This document shows, in pieces, positions 35,368-44,468 of a stretch of DNA of 64,000 nucleotides. Under the pieces are notes generated by a model. The model was not told where the DNA came from. It saw only the letters and a program-made list of their open reading frames with translations, and ran no database searches. A program made the translations under genes and the position numbers. Location: assembly GCF_900112245.1 (NCBI RefSeq), contig NZ_FOYX01000002.1:1-64000 (forward strand), read 5' to 3'. The stretch is from Maribacter stanieri (GTDB lineage Bacteria > Bacteroidota > Bacteroidia > Flavobacteriales > Flavobacteriaceae). How positions within the stretch are numbered: position 1 is the stretch's first letter; every line of letters starts with the position of its first letter.

Positions 35368-35963
35368 AATATTCAAAATTTATAGTTCCCTTTCTTTTTA
35401 TTTGCTTATTGTCTTGTAAAAATAGTAACAGAGAAATAACAGAAGTAAATCATGATGACTTTAAAACAATTCATTCAGATTTTAAACTAACTAGTATCGC
35501 CATAAAGAATGGTGTTTTATTGGATGATTATAAATGTGAAGAGAAGGTAAATGATGTTGAAAATTCCATTCCTCTTTCATGGGAAAATGTTCCAGAAGGC
35601 AATAAATCGTTAGCAGTTGTCATGTATCATTATCCAAAGAAAAATGATAGAACAGAGATTAATTCATATCTGCTATTATGGGATATAAATCCAGAAACCA
35701 CAGGAATACCATATAAAATGGCTTCTAAAGGAAATTGGTTTATGGGAGTCAATAAAGATGGTACTGCAATATCATATACATCTCCATGTTCTCTTGGAAA
35801 AGGCAAGCATGAGTATACTCTAGCTCTTTATGCCCTTTCAGAAACGCCAAGTAGTTTACCAAAAAAACATAGTTTAAATGTAGATTACAATGTATTTATG
35901 AATGCATTGGCTACGGTGAAAATTATTGATAGAACAACATTAACCTTTATAGACTCAAATTAA
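35364..35963 (+). CDS. PEBP/YbhB-family lipoprotein
   Basis: 199 residues. A type II signal ends at the lipobox LLSC (Cys18). The body fits the YbhB/YbcL Raf-kinase-inhibitor-like (PEBP) fold: IPLSWENVPEGNKSLAVVMYH carries the phospholipid/phosphate-pocket signature, and SPCSLGKGKHEYTLALYAL the conserved C-terminal part. In bacteria the role is unclear, with ligand or inhibitor binding proposed. ATGA overlap with the YHYH gene shows translational coupling, so the two envelope proteins are probably made together. Confidence 0.88.
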   Translation: MKYSKFIVPFLFICLLSCKNSNREITEVNHDDFKTIHSDFKLTSIAIKNGVLLDDYKCEEKVNDVENSIPLSWENVPEGNKSLAVVMYHYPKKNDRTEINSYLLLWDINPETTGIPYKMASKGNWFMGVNKDGTAISYTSPCSLGKGKHEYTLALYALSETPSSLPKKHSLNVDYNVFMNALATVKIIDRTTLTFIDSN

Positions 35964-35976
35964 AAATAACAATTCA

Positions 35977-36993
35977 ATGATATACTTAAAGAACACTTTA
36001 CTACTCTTTGTTTTCGCTTCTTTAACGATGACAGCTTGTAAAAATGGTCAAAACAGTAAAAATACAACACCTGATAATTCAGAAACTTATACAGGATCAG
36101 CGTCTGTATCTCAAGGGTCAGCAACCGTTCTTACTGAAAACATTTTTGAGTGTGATAGGGGCAGAGAAGCACCAATTGGTACGTCTACTGCTACAGATGG
36201 CAGTGAATGGACGGTTCCTGCAGAAGTGAATTTTACCAATGAAAGTTTTCCTTTTGCATCAGATTTATTTAATCCGTGTACAAAGGTAGAATATACATCT
36301 GCAGATGAAGCATTAGCCGCTTTAGACGGAACAGATGTTATAGAAGTTGATACTGATGGTGAAATAATTACAGCATACATATTTGCCGATAACTATTTTG
36401 AAATGTACATCAATGGTATTGAAGTAGGCAAAGACAATGTTCCTTTTACTCAATTCAATTCTAATATCGTTCGCTTTAAGGTAAACACGCCTTTTACAAT
36501 AGCTATGAAATTGGTAGACTGGGAAGAAAATAGTGGTTTAGGATCAGAGGCAAATAGGGGGCAAGCGTTTCACCCAGGAGATGGTGGTATAGTCGCTGTT
36601 TTTAAAAATTCTAAAGATGATATAATTGCTACTACAAATTCTGCATGGAAAGCCCAAACATTTTACACAGCACCTTTAAAGGATTTGTCTTGTGCTTCTG
36701 AAGAAGGATCTTTAAGATTAAGTGATGCTTGCAGTACTGAAGATTCTAATGATGGTACTTCTTATTATGCTTTGCATTGGAAAACACCATCAAATTGGGA
36801 ATCGGCAGATTTTGATGATAGTGATTGGCCAAATGCAACCGAGTTTTCAAATAATACCATAGGTGTGGATAATAAACCTGCCTATACTAACTTTATTGAT
36901 GTGTTTGATAATAATGAAGAAGATGCTCAATTTATATGGTCAACAAATGTAATTTTAGATAACGAAGTATTAGTTAGATATACCGTAAAATAA
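35977..36993 (+). CDS. Lipoprotein of unknown function
   Basis: 338 residues. The lipobox MTAC gives lipid-modified Cys21, followed by a Ser/Thr/Asn-rich spacer. The mature part is acidic, rich in Asp, Asn and aromatic residues. The pattern FADNYFEMYINGIEVGKDN and FKVNTPFTIAMKLVDWEE resembles the galactose-binding-type beta-sandwich seen in carbohydrate-binding lectin-like domains. A later W-rich part reads ALHWKTPSNWESADFDDSDWPNATEF (first 20 residues form the core), typical of such folds. Several Cys (CDRG, NPC, LSC, DAC) could form disulphides. I do not recognise a named family. It lies between the PEBP gene and the LytTR regulator. Confidence 0.72.
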   Translation: MIYLKNTLLLFVFASLTMTACKNGQNSKNTTPDNSETYTGSASVSQGSATVLTENIFECDRGREAPIGTSTATDGSEWTVPAEVNFTNESFPFASDLFNPCTKVEYTSADEALAALDGTDVIEVDTDGEIITAYIFADNYFEMYINGIEVGKDNVPFTQFNSNIVRFKVNTPFTIAMKLVDWEENSGLGSEANRGQAFHPGDGGIVAVFKNSKDDIIATTNSAWKAQTFYTAPLKDLSCASEEGSLRLSDACSTEDSNDGTSYYALHWKTPSNWESADFDDSDWPNATEFSNNTIGVDNKPAYTNFIDVFDNNEEDAQFIWSTNVILDNEVLVRYTVK

Positions 36994-37035
36994 ATACAGA
37001 AAAATCTTTTAGACTATTAAAATTAGAAACCTGAT

Positions 37036-37773
37036 ATGGAAAGCATACAAATTACTTGCATGATTGTTGACGATGAGCCTATGGCTGTTAACCTAGTAGA
37101 AAGTTATGTAGAGAAAACTCCGTATTTAACGTTGAAAAAGAAATGCAATAGCGCCATAGAAGCCATGCAGTTTTTAAATACTGAAAAAGTAGACCTATTA
37201 TTTCTGGATATTCAAATGCCGGATTTAACTGGAATAGAATTTTCTAAAATGCTTCCAAAACATTCTAGAGTAATTTTTACAACTGCTTTTGACCAATATG
37301 CATTAGAGGGTTTTAAAGTGGAGGCTTTAGATTATTTGCTAAAACCGTTTGATTATGCCGAGTTCTTAACCGCTGCCAACAAAGCCTTAGAATGGTTCTC
37401 TTTGGTAAAAGGCAATACACAACCTTCTATAGTATCTGATGAAAAGGAATTCCTTTTTGTAAAATCAGAATACAAACAATTGCGCATTAAATTGGCTGAC
37501 GTCCAATATTTTGAAGGATTGAAGGACTACATAAAAATATGGATAAAAGATAACCCTAAGCCAATTCTAACTTTAATGAGTTTAAAGAGTTTAGAAGAAG
37601 AATTACCCAACTCTAATTTTATGCGTGTACACCGCTCTTTTATTGTATCTCTAAAGTATGTTGAAGTAATTGAGCGTAGTCAAATCATTATCAACAAACA
37701 ACGCATCACCGTTTCTGAACAATACAAGTCCCGGTTTTTAGAATATATAAACGATAATTCATTGAATTCTTAG
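37036..37773 (+). CDS. LytTR-family response regulator (locus A)
   Basis: 245 residues. The receiver domain has the acidic pair Asp12-Asp13, phospho-acceptor Asp58 in LLFLDIQMP and the conserved Lys in YLLKPFDY. The C-terminal LytTR DNA-binding domain (about 140-240) has FMRVHRSFIVSLKYV. It binds direct repeats upstream of target genes. It probably pairs with the LytS kinase at 32973. The two lie in one co-directional gene run but are not adjacent. Confidence 0.92.
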   Translation: MESIQITCMIVDDEPMAVNLVESYVEKTPYLTLKKKCNSAIEAMQFLNTEKVDLLFLDIQMPDLTGIEFSKMLPKHSRVIFTTAFDQYALEGFKVEALDYLLKPFDYAEFLTAANKALEWFSLVKGNTQPSIVSDEKEFLFVKSEYKQLRIKLADVQYFEGLKDYIKIWIKDNPKPILTLMSLKSLEEELPNSNFMRVHRSFIVSLKYVEVIERSQIIINKQRITVSEQYKSRFLEYINDNSLNS

Positions 37774-37867
37774 TATTTCATATTAGAAGTAGATTACAAC
37801 AAGTAGATTTAAATAATCATACTTATTTTTCAGTACATTTAAAATTGATTTTTAATTCTGTCTGAAA

Positions 37868-38698
37868 ATGAATATCCATTCTACATTTACCAAAGTATTT
37901 TTTGTCATTTCATTAGTGCTGTCAATTTCTTGTGGAAACAAAAAGGTACCTAATACCACAAGTTCTGCAATTAAGCTAGATGCTGCCAAAACTGAAACAA
38001 GATGGGTTTCTATTTTTAATGGAAATGACTTAACTGGATGGACCATTAAAATTCCTGGACATGAATTAGGTGAAAATTTCGGCAATACCTTAAGGGTAGA
38101 AGATGGTATTCTAAAAGTTAGGTATGATGAATACGGACCGGAATTTGGCGATAGGTTCGGTACAGTATATTATGATAAATATCTTACCAATTATAGATTA
38201 AGGGTTGTGTATAGATTTGTGGGAGAAACGGCACCAGGTGCTCCAACTTGGGGTTATCGTGATAGTGGAATTCAATTTCATGGCCAACCGCCAGCAACTC
38301 AAAAGTTAGATCAAGCCTTTCCTGTTTGTTTAGAATATAATTTTCATGGAGGAAATGGAACAGACGAACGCCCTTTAGGTGCTGCATGCACTAACGGAAT
38401 GTTCATAGAGCATAATGGAGTACAGAATAAAACAACTTGCATACCTGCTGATGTTTTAAAAACATTTCACGGGGATCAATGGGTTACTGCTGAAATTGAT
38501 ATTAAAGATGGTTTAATTATCCACTATGTTAATGGTGAAGAAATTTTAAGATACTCCAACCCAACTTATAATAGTGAAAACGCTACAGCAAAATTGTTGA
38601 TGACCAATGGGGACAAAAAAGTAAAAGGTGGCTTTATCTCCTTACAGTCAAACAGCCACCCTATTGATTTTCGTTCTATTGAACTTATGGAGTATTAA
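37868..38698 (+). CDS. DUF1080 (3-keto-disaccharide hydrolase) lipoprotein
   Basis: 276 residues. The lipobox LSISC gives Cys22. The body is a DUF1080 concanavalin-like domain: WVSIFNGNDLTGWTIK at the start, the YRLRVVYRF strand, then WGYRDSGIQFHGQPP. The family cleaves 3-keto-disaccharides or 3-keto-glycosides in some Bacteroidetes, though many members are untested. The convergent secreted Gfo/Idh/MocA oxidoreductase (ends touch at 38698/38699) is the type of enzyme that makes 3-keto sugars, which supports a joint periplasmic pathway (inference). Confidence 0.87.
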   Translation: MNIHSTFTKVFFVISLVLSISCGNKKVPNTTSSAIKLDAAKTETRWVSIFNGNDLTGWTIKIPGHELGENFGNTLRVEDGILKVRYDEYGPEFGDRFGTVYYDKYLTNYRLRVVYRFVGETAPGAPTWGYRDSGIQFHGQPPATQKLDQAFPVCLEYNFHGGNGTDERPLGAACTNGMFIEHNGVQNKTTCIPADVLKTFHGDQWVTAEIDIKDGLIIHYVNGEEILRYSNPTYNSENATAKLLMTNGDKKVKGGFISLQSNSHPIDFRSIELMEY

Positions 38699-39805
38699 TT
38701 ACAAGGTAACTTTCTCTCCGGTTTTTGCCGCTAAGAAAATTGCATCTATAATTTTCATATCCTTAACACCTTCCTCTCCGTCAACTGGTACAATGGGTTG
38801 TACACCATCAAAAATTAACGCTGCCATACCGTCCATTTGTAATGTTTGGTGCGTAATGTGTGGTTGGGTCAATTTTCCTTCATGGGTGCGCCCCTCTATA
38901 GGTCCATATCCTGTGGAAGGTTGCATTTCAACAAAACCTTTAGATCCAGTCATATAAAACCTGTCTAAATTGCTCATGTTATAAGTTGAAAGGCAATTTG
39001 CCACTGCACCACTAGGGAAACCCATTTGAAACTGAATGGTTTCATCAATACCTTCTTTGAATTTTACCGGATCCGTTTTTGTTTCCTGTGCGGTAACCCA
39101 AATAGGTTCTTCGCCTAGCATATATCTAGCTCCGTTTATAGAGTAAATACCAATATCCATCATGGCACCACCACCAGACAATTCCTTATTTAAACGCCAT
39201 TGCGTAGGATCACCAATGGTAAATCCAGATTGACCTTGAAAAAATTTAGTATCACCAAATACACCGTCTTTTCGCATTTGAATAACTGCTACTGTTTTAG
39301 GTTCAAAATGCATTCTATACCCGATCAGTAATTTTACATTAGCTGCTTTACAAGCATCAACCATTTGCTGACCTTCCTCGGCATTAATACCCATTGGCTT
39401 TTCAGAAATTACATGCTTACCAGCTTTAGCTACTCGTAACGTCTGATCTTTATGCAACCCATTTGGAGTAATAATGTAGACTGCATCAATATCTGGATTA
39501 TCTTTTATGGCATCGAAATTTTCATAGTTATAGCAGTTCTTTGCCGGAATACTATATTTAGATTGCCATTGCTTGACCTTAGAGGGAGTTCCGCTAATGA
39601 CACCCACCAACTTAGCTCTTTTACAAGATGTCATTGCTTCTGCTACTCGTGTACCATAACTACCTAATCCCATAATAGCAACCTTTAAAATTGGTCCATC
39701 ATAAGGTTGCGTATCATTGGCAAATAGTTGTGCCGGACTATATAATAGTGGTAAACCTATTGCGGTAACAGATAATTTTTCTATAAAATTTCTTCTTGAG
39801 CTCAT
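38699..39805 (-). CDS. Tat-exported Gfo/Idh/MocA-family oxidoreductase
   Basis: 368 residues. The N-terminus SSRRNFIEKLSVTAIGLPLL is a twin-arginine-type signal, so the protein is exported with its NAD(P) cofactor. The dinucleotide motif is VAIMGLGSYGTRVAEAM, and the catalytic-region EKP is intact in HVISEKPMGI. Members oxidise or reduce sugars and inositols, and the exported form can act through tightly bound cofactor. Its end abuts the DUF1080 gene. It is monocistronic on this strand. Confidence 0.9.
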   Translation of the reverse strand: MSSRRNFIEKLSVTAIGLPLLYSPAQLFANDTQPYDGPILKVAIMGLGSYGTRVAEAMTSCKRAKLVGVISGTPSKVKQWQSKYSIPAKNCYNYENFDAIKDNPDIDAVYIITPNGLHKDQTLRVAKAGKHVISEKPMGINAEEGQQMVDACKAANVKLLIGYRMHFEPKTVAVIQMRKDGVFGDTKFFQGQSGFTIGDPTQWRLNKELSGGGAMMDIGIYSINGARYMLGEEPIWVTAQETKTDPVKFKEGIDETIQFQMGFPSGAVANCLSTYNMSNLDRFYMTGSKGFVEMQPSTGYGPIEGRTHEGKLTQPHITHQTLQMDGMAALIFDGVQPIVPVDGEEGVKDMKIIDAIFLAAKTGEKVTL

Positions 39806-40001
39806 ATTTTGTTGTTGTTTATTAAGTACCTAAATATAATGAAACTGGAAGTGTAATAATCACATTGAATTTGAATTTATTGTTAGGAATAGGATATGCT
39901 ACCTTCCATTCATTAAAAATTACCAATTGAGGTAATTAAATATTGAATCTCATTAATGCTACCCATGCCCAGTGGCTAACTTTATTCTAAATTACAGAGT
40001 A

Positions 40002-40508
40002 ATGAGTAGAGGGTTCGTAAAAGAAGAAGATCAAGAAGAAATACCAATGGTACCGCCAAGGGCAGATTTACCTGTAGGAGCAGTTAATTACGTGACTAAA
40101 AATGGATTTAATAAGCTGTTAGAAGAACGACAAAAATTACAAAATGAAAAGGAATCTTTACCAAATGACAATGAAAAGGAACGTCGTATAACCAGTAATT
40201 TAATAAACGCCAAATTACAATTATTGAATGAACGCATTTCTAGTGCAAAAATGGTAAACCTAGAAGAACAACCCAAAAATGAAGTTAGGTTTGGAGCAAC
40301 GGTCTCTTTATTGATTGATTCTGCTAAAACTGATCAAGAGTTTCAAATTGTAGGGGTTGATGAAGCAAATATTGCTGAAAATAAAATATCGTTTCTTTCT
40401 CCTATTGCCAGAATATTGATTTCTAAAAAAGTAGGTGATACTGCAATTTTAAATTTAGGTAAGGTAGAACGGTTGTTTAAAATCACTAATATATCTTATT
40501 CCAATTGA
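40002..40508 (+). CDS. GreA/GreB-family transcription elongation factor
   Basis: 168 residues from the ATG at 40002; an upstream GTG at 39972 is possible, but the extra ten residues have no family match. The acidic start MSRGFVKEEDQEE, a coiled-coil (about 40-85, with KLLEERQKLQNEKESL) and a C-terminal globular domain with FLSPIARILISKKVGDTA are those of Gre factors, which help stalled RNA polymerase cleave its transcript. It is closer to GreB in layout. It appears to be transcribed alone. Gre-like variants that bind other polymerase surfaces also exist, so the precise action is inferred. Confidence 0.85.
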   Translation: MSRGFVKEEDQEEIPMVPPRADLPVGAVNYVTKNGFNKLLEERQKLQNEKESLPNDNEKERRITSNLINAKLQLLNERISSAKMVNLEEQPKNEVRFGATVSLLIDSAKTDQEFQIVGVDEANIAENKISFLSPIARILISKKVGDTAILNLGKVERLFKITNISYSN

Positions 40509-40676
40509 ATTCAATTCACCTATTATTTTTTTGAACTATAAACTCTTAAGATTCAATCCTACAAAGATATAACTACATCATTTATTCTTATTTGAGCTCT
40601 TTTTATTTTTTTCACAGCTAATCATAACTACTGGTTACTTATAATTTTATTGTTCAGAATAAAACATCCTAACACT

Positions 40677-42806
40677 ATGAAGAACGATAAAACTGACACT
40701 AAAAAAATTAAGGATTTAGAGAAGTCCAAAAAGGATATGTCCGGTAAAGCATTGACAACCAACCAAGGTTTAAAAGTCAATGACACAAATAACAGCTTAA
40801 AATCTGGTGAGCGTGGATCAACGTTATTAGAAGATTTTTTACTACGTGAAAAAATAACAAATTTTGACCATGAAAGAATACCAGAACGCATTGTACATGC
40901 TCGTGGTAGCGCGGCTCATGGATATTTTGAGCTTTATGATAGTTTAGAAGAATATAGTAAAGCTGGTATTTTCACTGATACTGCAAGAAAGACTCCTGTT
41001 TTTGCACGTTTTTCAACGGTTGCAGGCTCTAAAGGCTCTCCAGATTTGGCAAGAGATGTAAGAGGTTTTGCTGTAAAATTCTATACACAAGAAGGCACAT
41101 GGGATTTGGTTGGGAACAACATGCCCATATTTTTTATTCAAGATGCCATGAAATTTCCTGATTTAATTCATTCGGTTAAACCAGAACCTAATAAAGAAAT
41201 TCCACAAGCTGCCTCAGCGCATGATACTTTTTATGATTTCGTTTCTTTAACTACAGAAACTCTTCATAATCATATTTGGGTGATGAGCGACCGTGCAATT
41301 CCAAGAAGTTTACGAATGATGGAAGGTTTTGGAATTCATACGTTCAGATTGATCAATGATAAAGGGGAAGCTAATTTCGTTAAATTTCATTGGAAACCAA
41401 AATTGGGTGTACATTCAGTTACTTGGGAAGAAGCTGTAAAAATAAATGGTGCAGATCCAGATTTTCATCGTAGAGATTTATGGGATGCTATTGAATCAGG
41501 ACACTACCCAGAATGGGAATTAGGTGTACAAATTGTACCTGAAGAAGATGAGCATAAATATGATTTTGATTTATTGGATCCAACAAAGTTAATACCTGAA
41601 GAAATGGTGCCTGTTAAAATAATAGGTAAAATGACTTTGAACAGAAATCCAGAAAACTTTTTTGCAGAGACGGAACAGGTTGCATTTTTACCTGGGCATA
41701 TAGTTCCTGGTATAGATTTTACAAATGATCCTTTATTACAAGGGCGTTTATTTTCTTATCGTGATACTCAGTTATCTAGATTGGGTAGTCCTAATTTTCA
41801 TCAAATTCCAATTAATCGTCCTATTGTGGAAACGCATAATAATCAGCGTGATGCCCATATGCAGATGGATATACCTAAAGGACAAACAGCATATTTCCCA
41901 AATAGTTTAAGTGGGGGTTGTCCACATCTTTCAAAAATGGCTGAAGGAGCTTTTCATTCTTATGAAGAGCGTATTGATGCTAAGAAAATAAGAACAAGGA
42001 GTGAAAGTTTTAATGACCACTTCTCACAGCCTGCATTGTTTTACAGAAGTCTAGCAGATTGGGAAAAGGAGCATGTAGTTGCCGCATATACTTTTGAATT
42101 AGGAAAATGTAACCATGATCATATTAAACAACGTATGCTTTGGCTGATTTCACAAATTGATACCGACCTCTCTAAAGAAGTAGCGGAAGGACTTGGTATG
42201 GAAATACCATCTACTATAGATAAACCTATTAATCAAGCCATAGGAGCAGATGCGGATATAGAAAAACACCAACCTGGTAAGAAGAAAATTTATTTAGAGA
42301 AGTCTGAAGCACTGAGCATGGCCAACACCAAATTTGACAGTATTGCTACTAGACAAATAGCTGTATTAGCAGCCGATGGATTTAGCATGAAGAATTTCAA
42401 ACCTTTTAAACAAACATTAGAAGAAGAAGGTGCTGTAGTTAAAATTGTAGCTCCACACGGTGGTTCCATAAAGTGTGACGAAGGTATGTCACATAAAGTT
42501 GATGCTGCAATTGCGACTACCGAAAGTGTACTATTTGATGCAATCTACATTCCTGGTGGTGAGAAATCCATAAATACATTGCTTAATAATGGAAAATATT
42601 TAAAGTTTATAAATGAGACTTTTAAGTATTGCAAAGCCATTGCTGTAAATGATGAAGGTGAGGAGCTATTAAATGCTTCCTTCGTAGTTGATTTTAAAGA
42701 AGACAAAGCTATTCATGTTAATGACACTGCATCTAATTTTGTAAGCAGTATCGCTAAACATAGAAATTGGGAAAGAAGACAACATACCAATAACGTTCCG
42801 GTATAA
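40677..42806 (+). CDS. katE: Large-subunit catalase (HPII/KatE type)
   Basis: 709 residues from the ATG at 40677 (the frame opens with a TTG at 40650, less likely). The distal haem His is His74 in RIVHARGSAAHG, the conserved Asn is in VGNNMPIFF, and the proximal Tyr is in FSYRDTQLSRLG. Residues about 560-709 form the extra flavodoxin/DJ-1-like domain (QIAVLAADGFSMKNF, then AIYIPGGEKSINTLL) found only in large-subunit catalases. It decomposes hydrogen peroxide in the cytoplasm. The first 45 residues are Lys/Asp-rich and likely disordered. The gene is not joined to its neighbours. Confidence 0.95.
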   Translation: MKNDKTDTKKIKDLEKSKKDMSGKALTTNQGLKVNDTNNSLKSGERGSTLLEDFLLREKITNFDHERIPERIVHARGSAAHGYFELYDSLEEYSKAGIFTDTARKTPVFARFSTVAGSKGSPDLARDVRGFAVKFYTQEGTWDLVGNNMPIFFIQDAMKFPDLIHSVKPEPNKEIPQAASAHDTFYDFVSLTTETLHNHIWVMSDRAIPRSLRMMEGFGIHTFRLINDKGEANFVKFHWKPKLGVHSVTWEEAVKINGADPDFHRRDLWDAIESGHYPEWELGVQIVPEEDEHKYDFDLLDPTKLIPEEMVPVKIIGKMTLNRNPENFFAETEQVAFLPGHIVPGIDFTNDPLLQGRLFSYRDTQLSRLGSPNFHQIPINRPIVETHNNQRDAHMQMDIPKGQTAYFPNSLSGGCPHLSKMAEGAFHSYEERIDAKKIRTRSESFNDHFSQPALFYRSLADWEKEHVVAAYTFELGKCNHDHIKQRMLWLISQIDTDLSKEVAEGLGMEIPSTIDKPINQAIGADADIEKHQPGKKKIYLEKSEALSMANTKFDSIATRQIAVLAADGFSMKNFKPFKQTLEEEGAVVKIVAPHGGSIKCDEGMSHKVDAAIATTESVLFDAIYIPGGEKSINTLLNNGKYLKFINETFKYCKAIAVNDEGEELLNASFVVDFKEDKAIHVNDTASNFVSSIAKHRNWERRQHTNNVPV

Positions 42807-42929
42807 ATTCAATATTCCTCACATATTAAAATCCATTGAATGTAACATACTTTAATAGAATATTTCAATGCAAGACAATAATAGAAATCTAAGTTAAAAT
42901 AGTACGTAAATAAATAAACATAGTTAATT

Positions 42930-43568
42930 ATGAAAACTCGAAATATTAAAAATTTAGTTTGTATTGCTGTAGTAGTTCTTGCTTTGAGCTCATGTAAAGA
43001 CCAAGCAAAAAAAGACGCTGATAAAAAAGCTATGGAAGAGAAAATTTCCATGGAAGAAAGTAATATGAAAGCTGAAGAGGCTAAAGTAAAAGAAGAAACG
43101 AAGAAAAAAGAAATGATGGCAACCAGTATTGCAGCAGTAGCTAGCAATAACGAAGAACTATCTACATTGGTTTCTGCTTTGAAAGCTGCAGATTTAGATA
43201 AAATGTTATCGGAACCTGGAAGTTATACTGTTTTTGCTCCTTCAAATAATGCTTTTGAGAAGCTACCTAAAAAAATGTCTATTGCAGAATTAGGAAAACC
43301 AGATAACAAAGAATTATTGACCCAGGTACTTCAGTATCATGTAGTTTCTGGAGTAATTACTAGCGATAAACTGGTAGAAGCTATAAAGGGAGCAAATGGA
43401 AAGTATACATTTACAACGGTTGGCGGAAAAGATTTAACGGCAAGTCTTAATGGAGATAAAATTGTTTTAAAAGATGAAAAAGGGAATAAGACTGAAGTTG
43501 TTCTTGGAAATGTAAAAGCTTCTAATGGTGTAGTACACGTTATAAACGACGTACTTATAATGAAATAA
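42930..43568 (+). CDS. Fasciclin-domain lipoprotein
   Basis: 212 residues. The lipobox LSSC gives Cys22. Residues 23-65 are an extremely charged Lys/Glu/Met helix, probably a coiled-coil spacer from the membrane. Residues about 70-212 are one fasciclin (FAS1) domain with YTVFAPSNNAFEKLP and VLQYHVVSG, ending VVHVINDVLIM. FAS1 domains mediate adhesion or bind small ligands. The protein is probably surface-exposed. A strong terminator follows. Confidence 0.9.
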   Translation: MKTRNIKNLVCIAVVVLALSSCKDQAKKDADKKAMEEKISMEESNMKAEEAKVKEETKKKEMMATSIAAVASNNEELSTLVSALKAADLDKMLSEPGSYTVFAPSNNAFEKLPKKMSIAELGKPDNKELLTQVLQYHVVSGVITSDKLVEAIKGANGKYTFTTVGGKDLTASLNGDKIVLKDEKGNKTEVVLGNVKASNGVVHVINDVLIMK

Positions 43569-43587
43569 GAGAATTATTATTTTAAAC

Positions 43588-43618
43588 AAAAAGGAGGACC
43601 TAATTGGTCCTCTTTTTT
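43588..43618 (+). terminator. Intrinsic terminator after the fasciclin gene
   Basis: A stem of GAGGACC and GGTCCTC with a TAATT loop, flanked by A5 and T7. It can also end the convergent TIM-barrel gene. Confidence 0.87.
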
Positions 43619-43634
43619 TATGTTCAAACTCATT

Positions 43635-44468
43635 TTAATAAATAGTTATTTTTCGTTTTAAGAAGTCTCGCATTTCAATATTTAATTCTTGCTGATTTGC
43701 CAATGGCATCTGGTTAAACGGAGTTTGTGGCATATATGGATAAGGTCCAAATTCTGGAGTAATGGTATAATCTTCCATATTTTGATGCTCATTTATTATT
43801 TGTTGCCACCAAACCGTAAATTGATTTAAACTATCTTCCCATTCAAGCGCAAACGGATTGTTTACTTGTGGACTCTGCTCGAAACCTATTCGGGCATGAA
43901 TGTGCTTAATACGTGGAAAAATCTTTTGGAGAATGTGTTCTTGATCTTGCAACATGCTTTCAGAGGTTACACACCAATGAGACAAATCTCCCACTAATTT
44001 CAAATCAGGATATTTTTCTAAATAGGCAAGGGTAGTAGTGGAATGAAAAGTAAATCTACCCCTATGTATTTCATGATAAATTGGAATATTATTTATATCT
44101 GAAAATGATTCTACTGCTTCTATGATTTTACAATTTTCATCAAAAGAATAATGGTCTTTTCCTGTATGAGAATTTATAAAATCTGGCTGATATGGCAATG
44201 TTCGTTTTAATTGTTTTAAAACATTTGAAATATATTCATCAACTGTTTCTGCTTCTACTGGTAAAACTTGCTGCAAAACAACTGTGAAATTTGGATATAG
44301 GTTTCTTGCTTTTTGTAATTCATCTAATAGTTCAATTTCAAAGACGTTATCATTTGGTAGATTCATTTCTATACCTTGAAAACCATGATCAGTTATCAAT
44401 TTAATAAATCCCGCTGCTGTTAAATGTTCACTTCCCCAATGAGGATATAAATAGTTGATGGTATTCAT
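43635..44468 (-). CDS. Sugar phosphate isomerase/epimerase-like TIM barrel
   Basis: 277 residues without signal peptide, so cytoplasmic. The xylose-isomerase-like barrel opens with NYLYPHWGSEHLTAAGFIKL. Candidate metal ligands lie in NSHTGKDHYSF, YHEIHRGRF, VGDLSHWC, KHIHARIGF and ITPEFGPYPYM, close to the pattern of this family. It starts one base after the stop of the phytanoyl-dioxygenase-like gene upstream on the minus strand, so they are one transcript. Its substrate is unknown, but the partner oxygenase suggests it handles the oxidised product (inference). Confidence 0.85.
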   Translation of the reverse strand: MNTINYLYPHWGSEHLTAAGFIKLITDHGFQGIEMNLPNDNVFEIELLDELQKARNLYPNFTVVLQQVLPVEAETVDEYISNVLKQLKRTLPYQPDFINSHTGKDHYSFDENCKIIEAVESFSDINNIPIYHEIHRGRFTFHSTTTLAYLEKYPDLKLVGDLSHWCVTSESMLQDQEHILQKIFPRIKHIHARIGFEQSPQVNNPFALEWEDSLNQFTVWWQQIINEHQNMEDYTITPEFGPYPYMPQTPFNQMPLANQQELNIEMRDFLKRKITIY

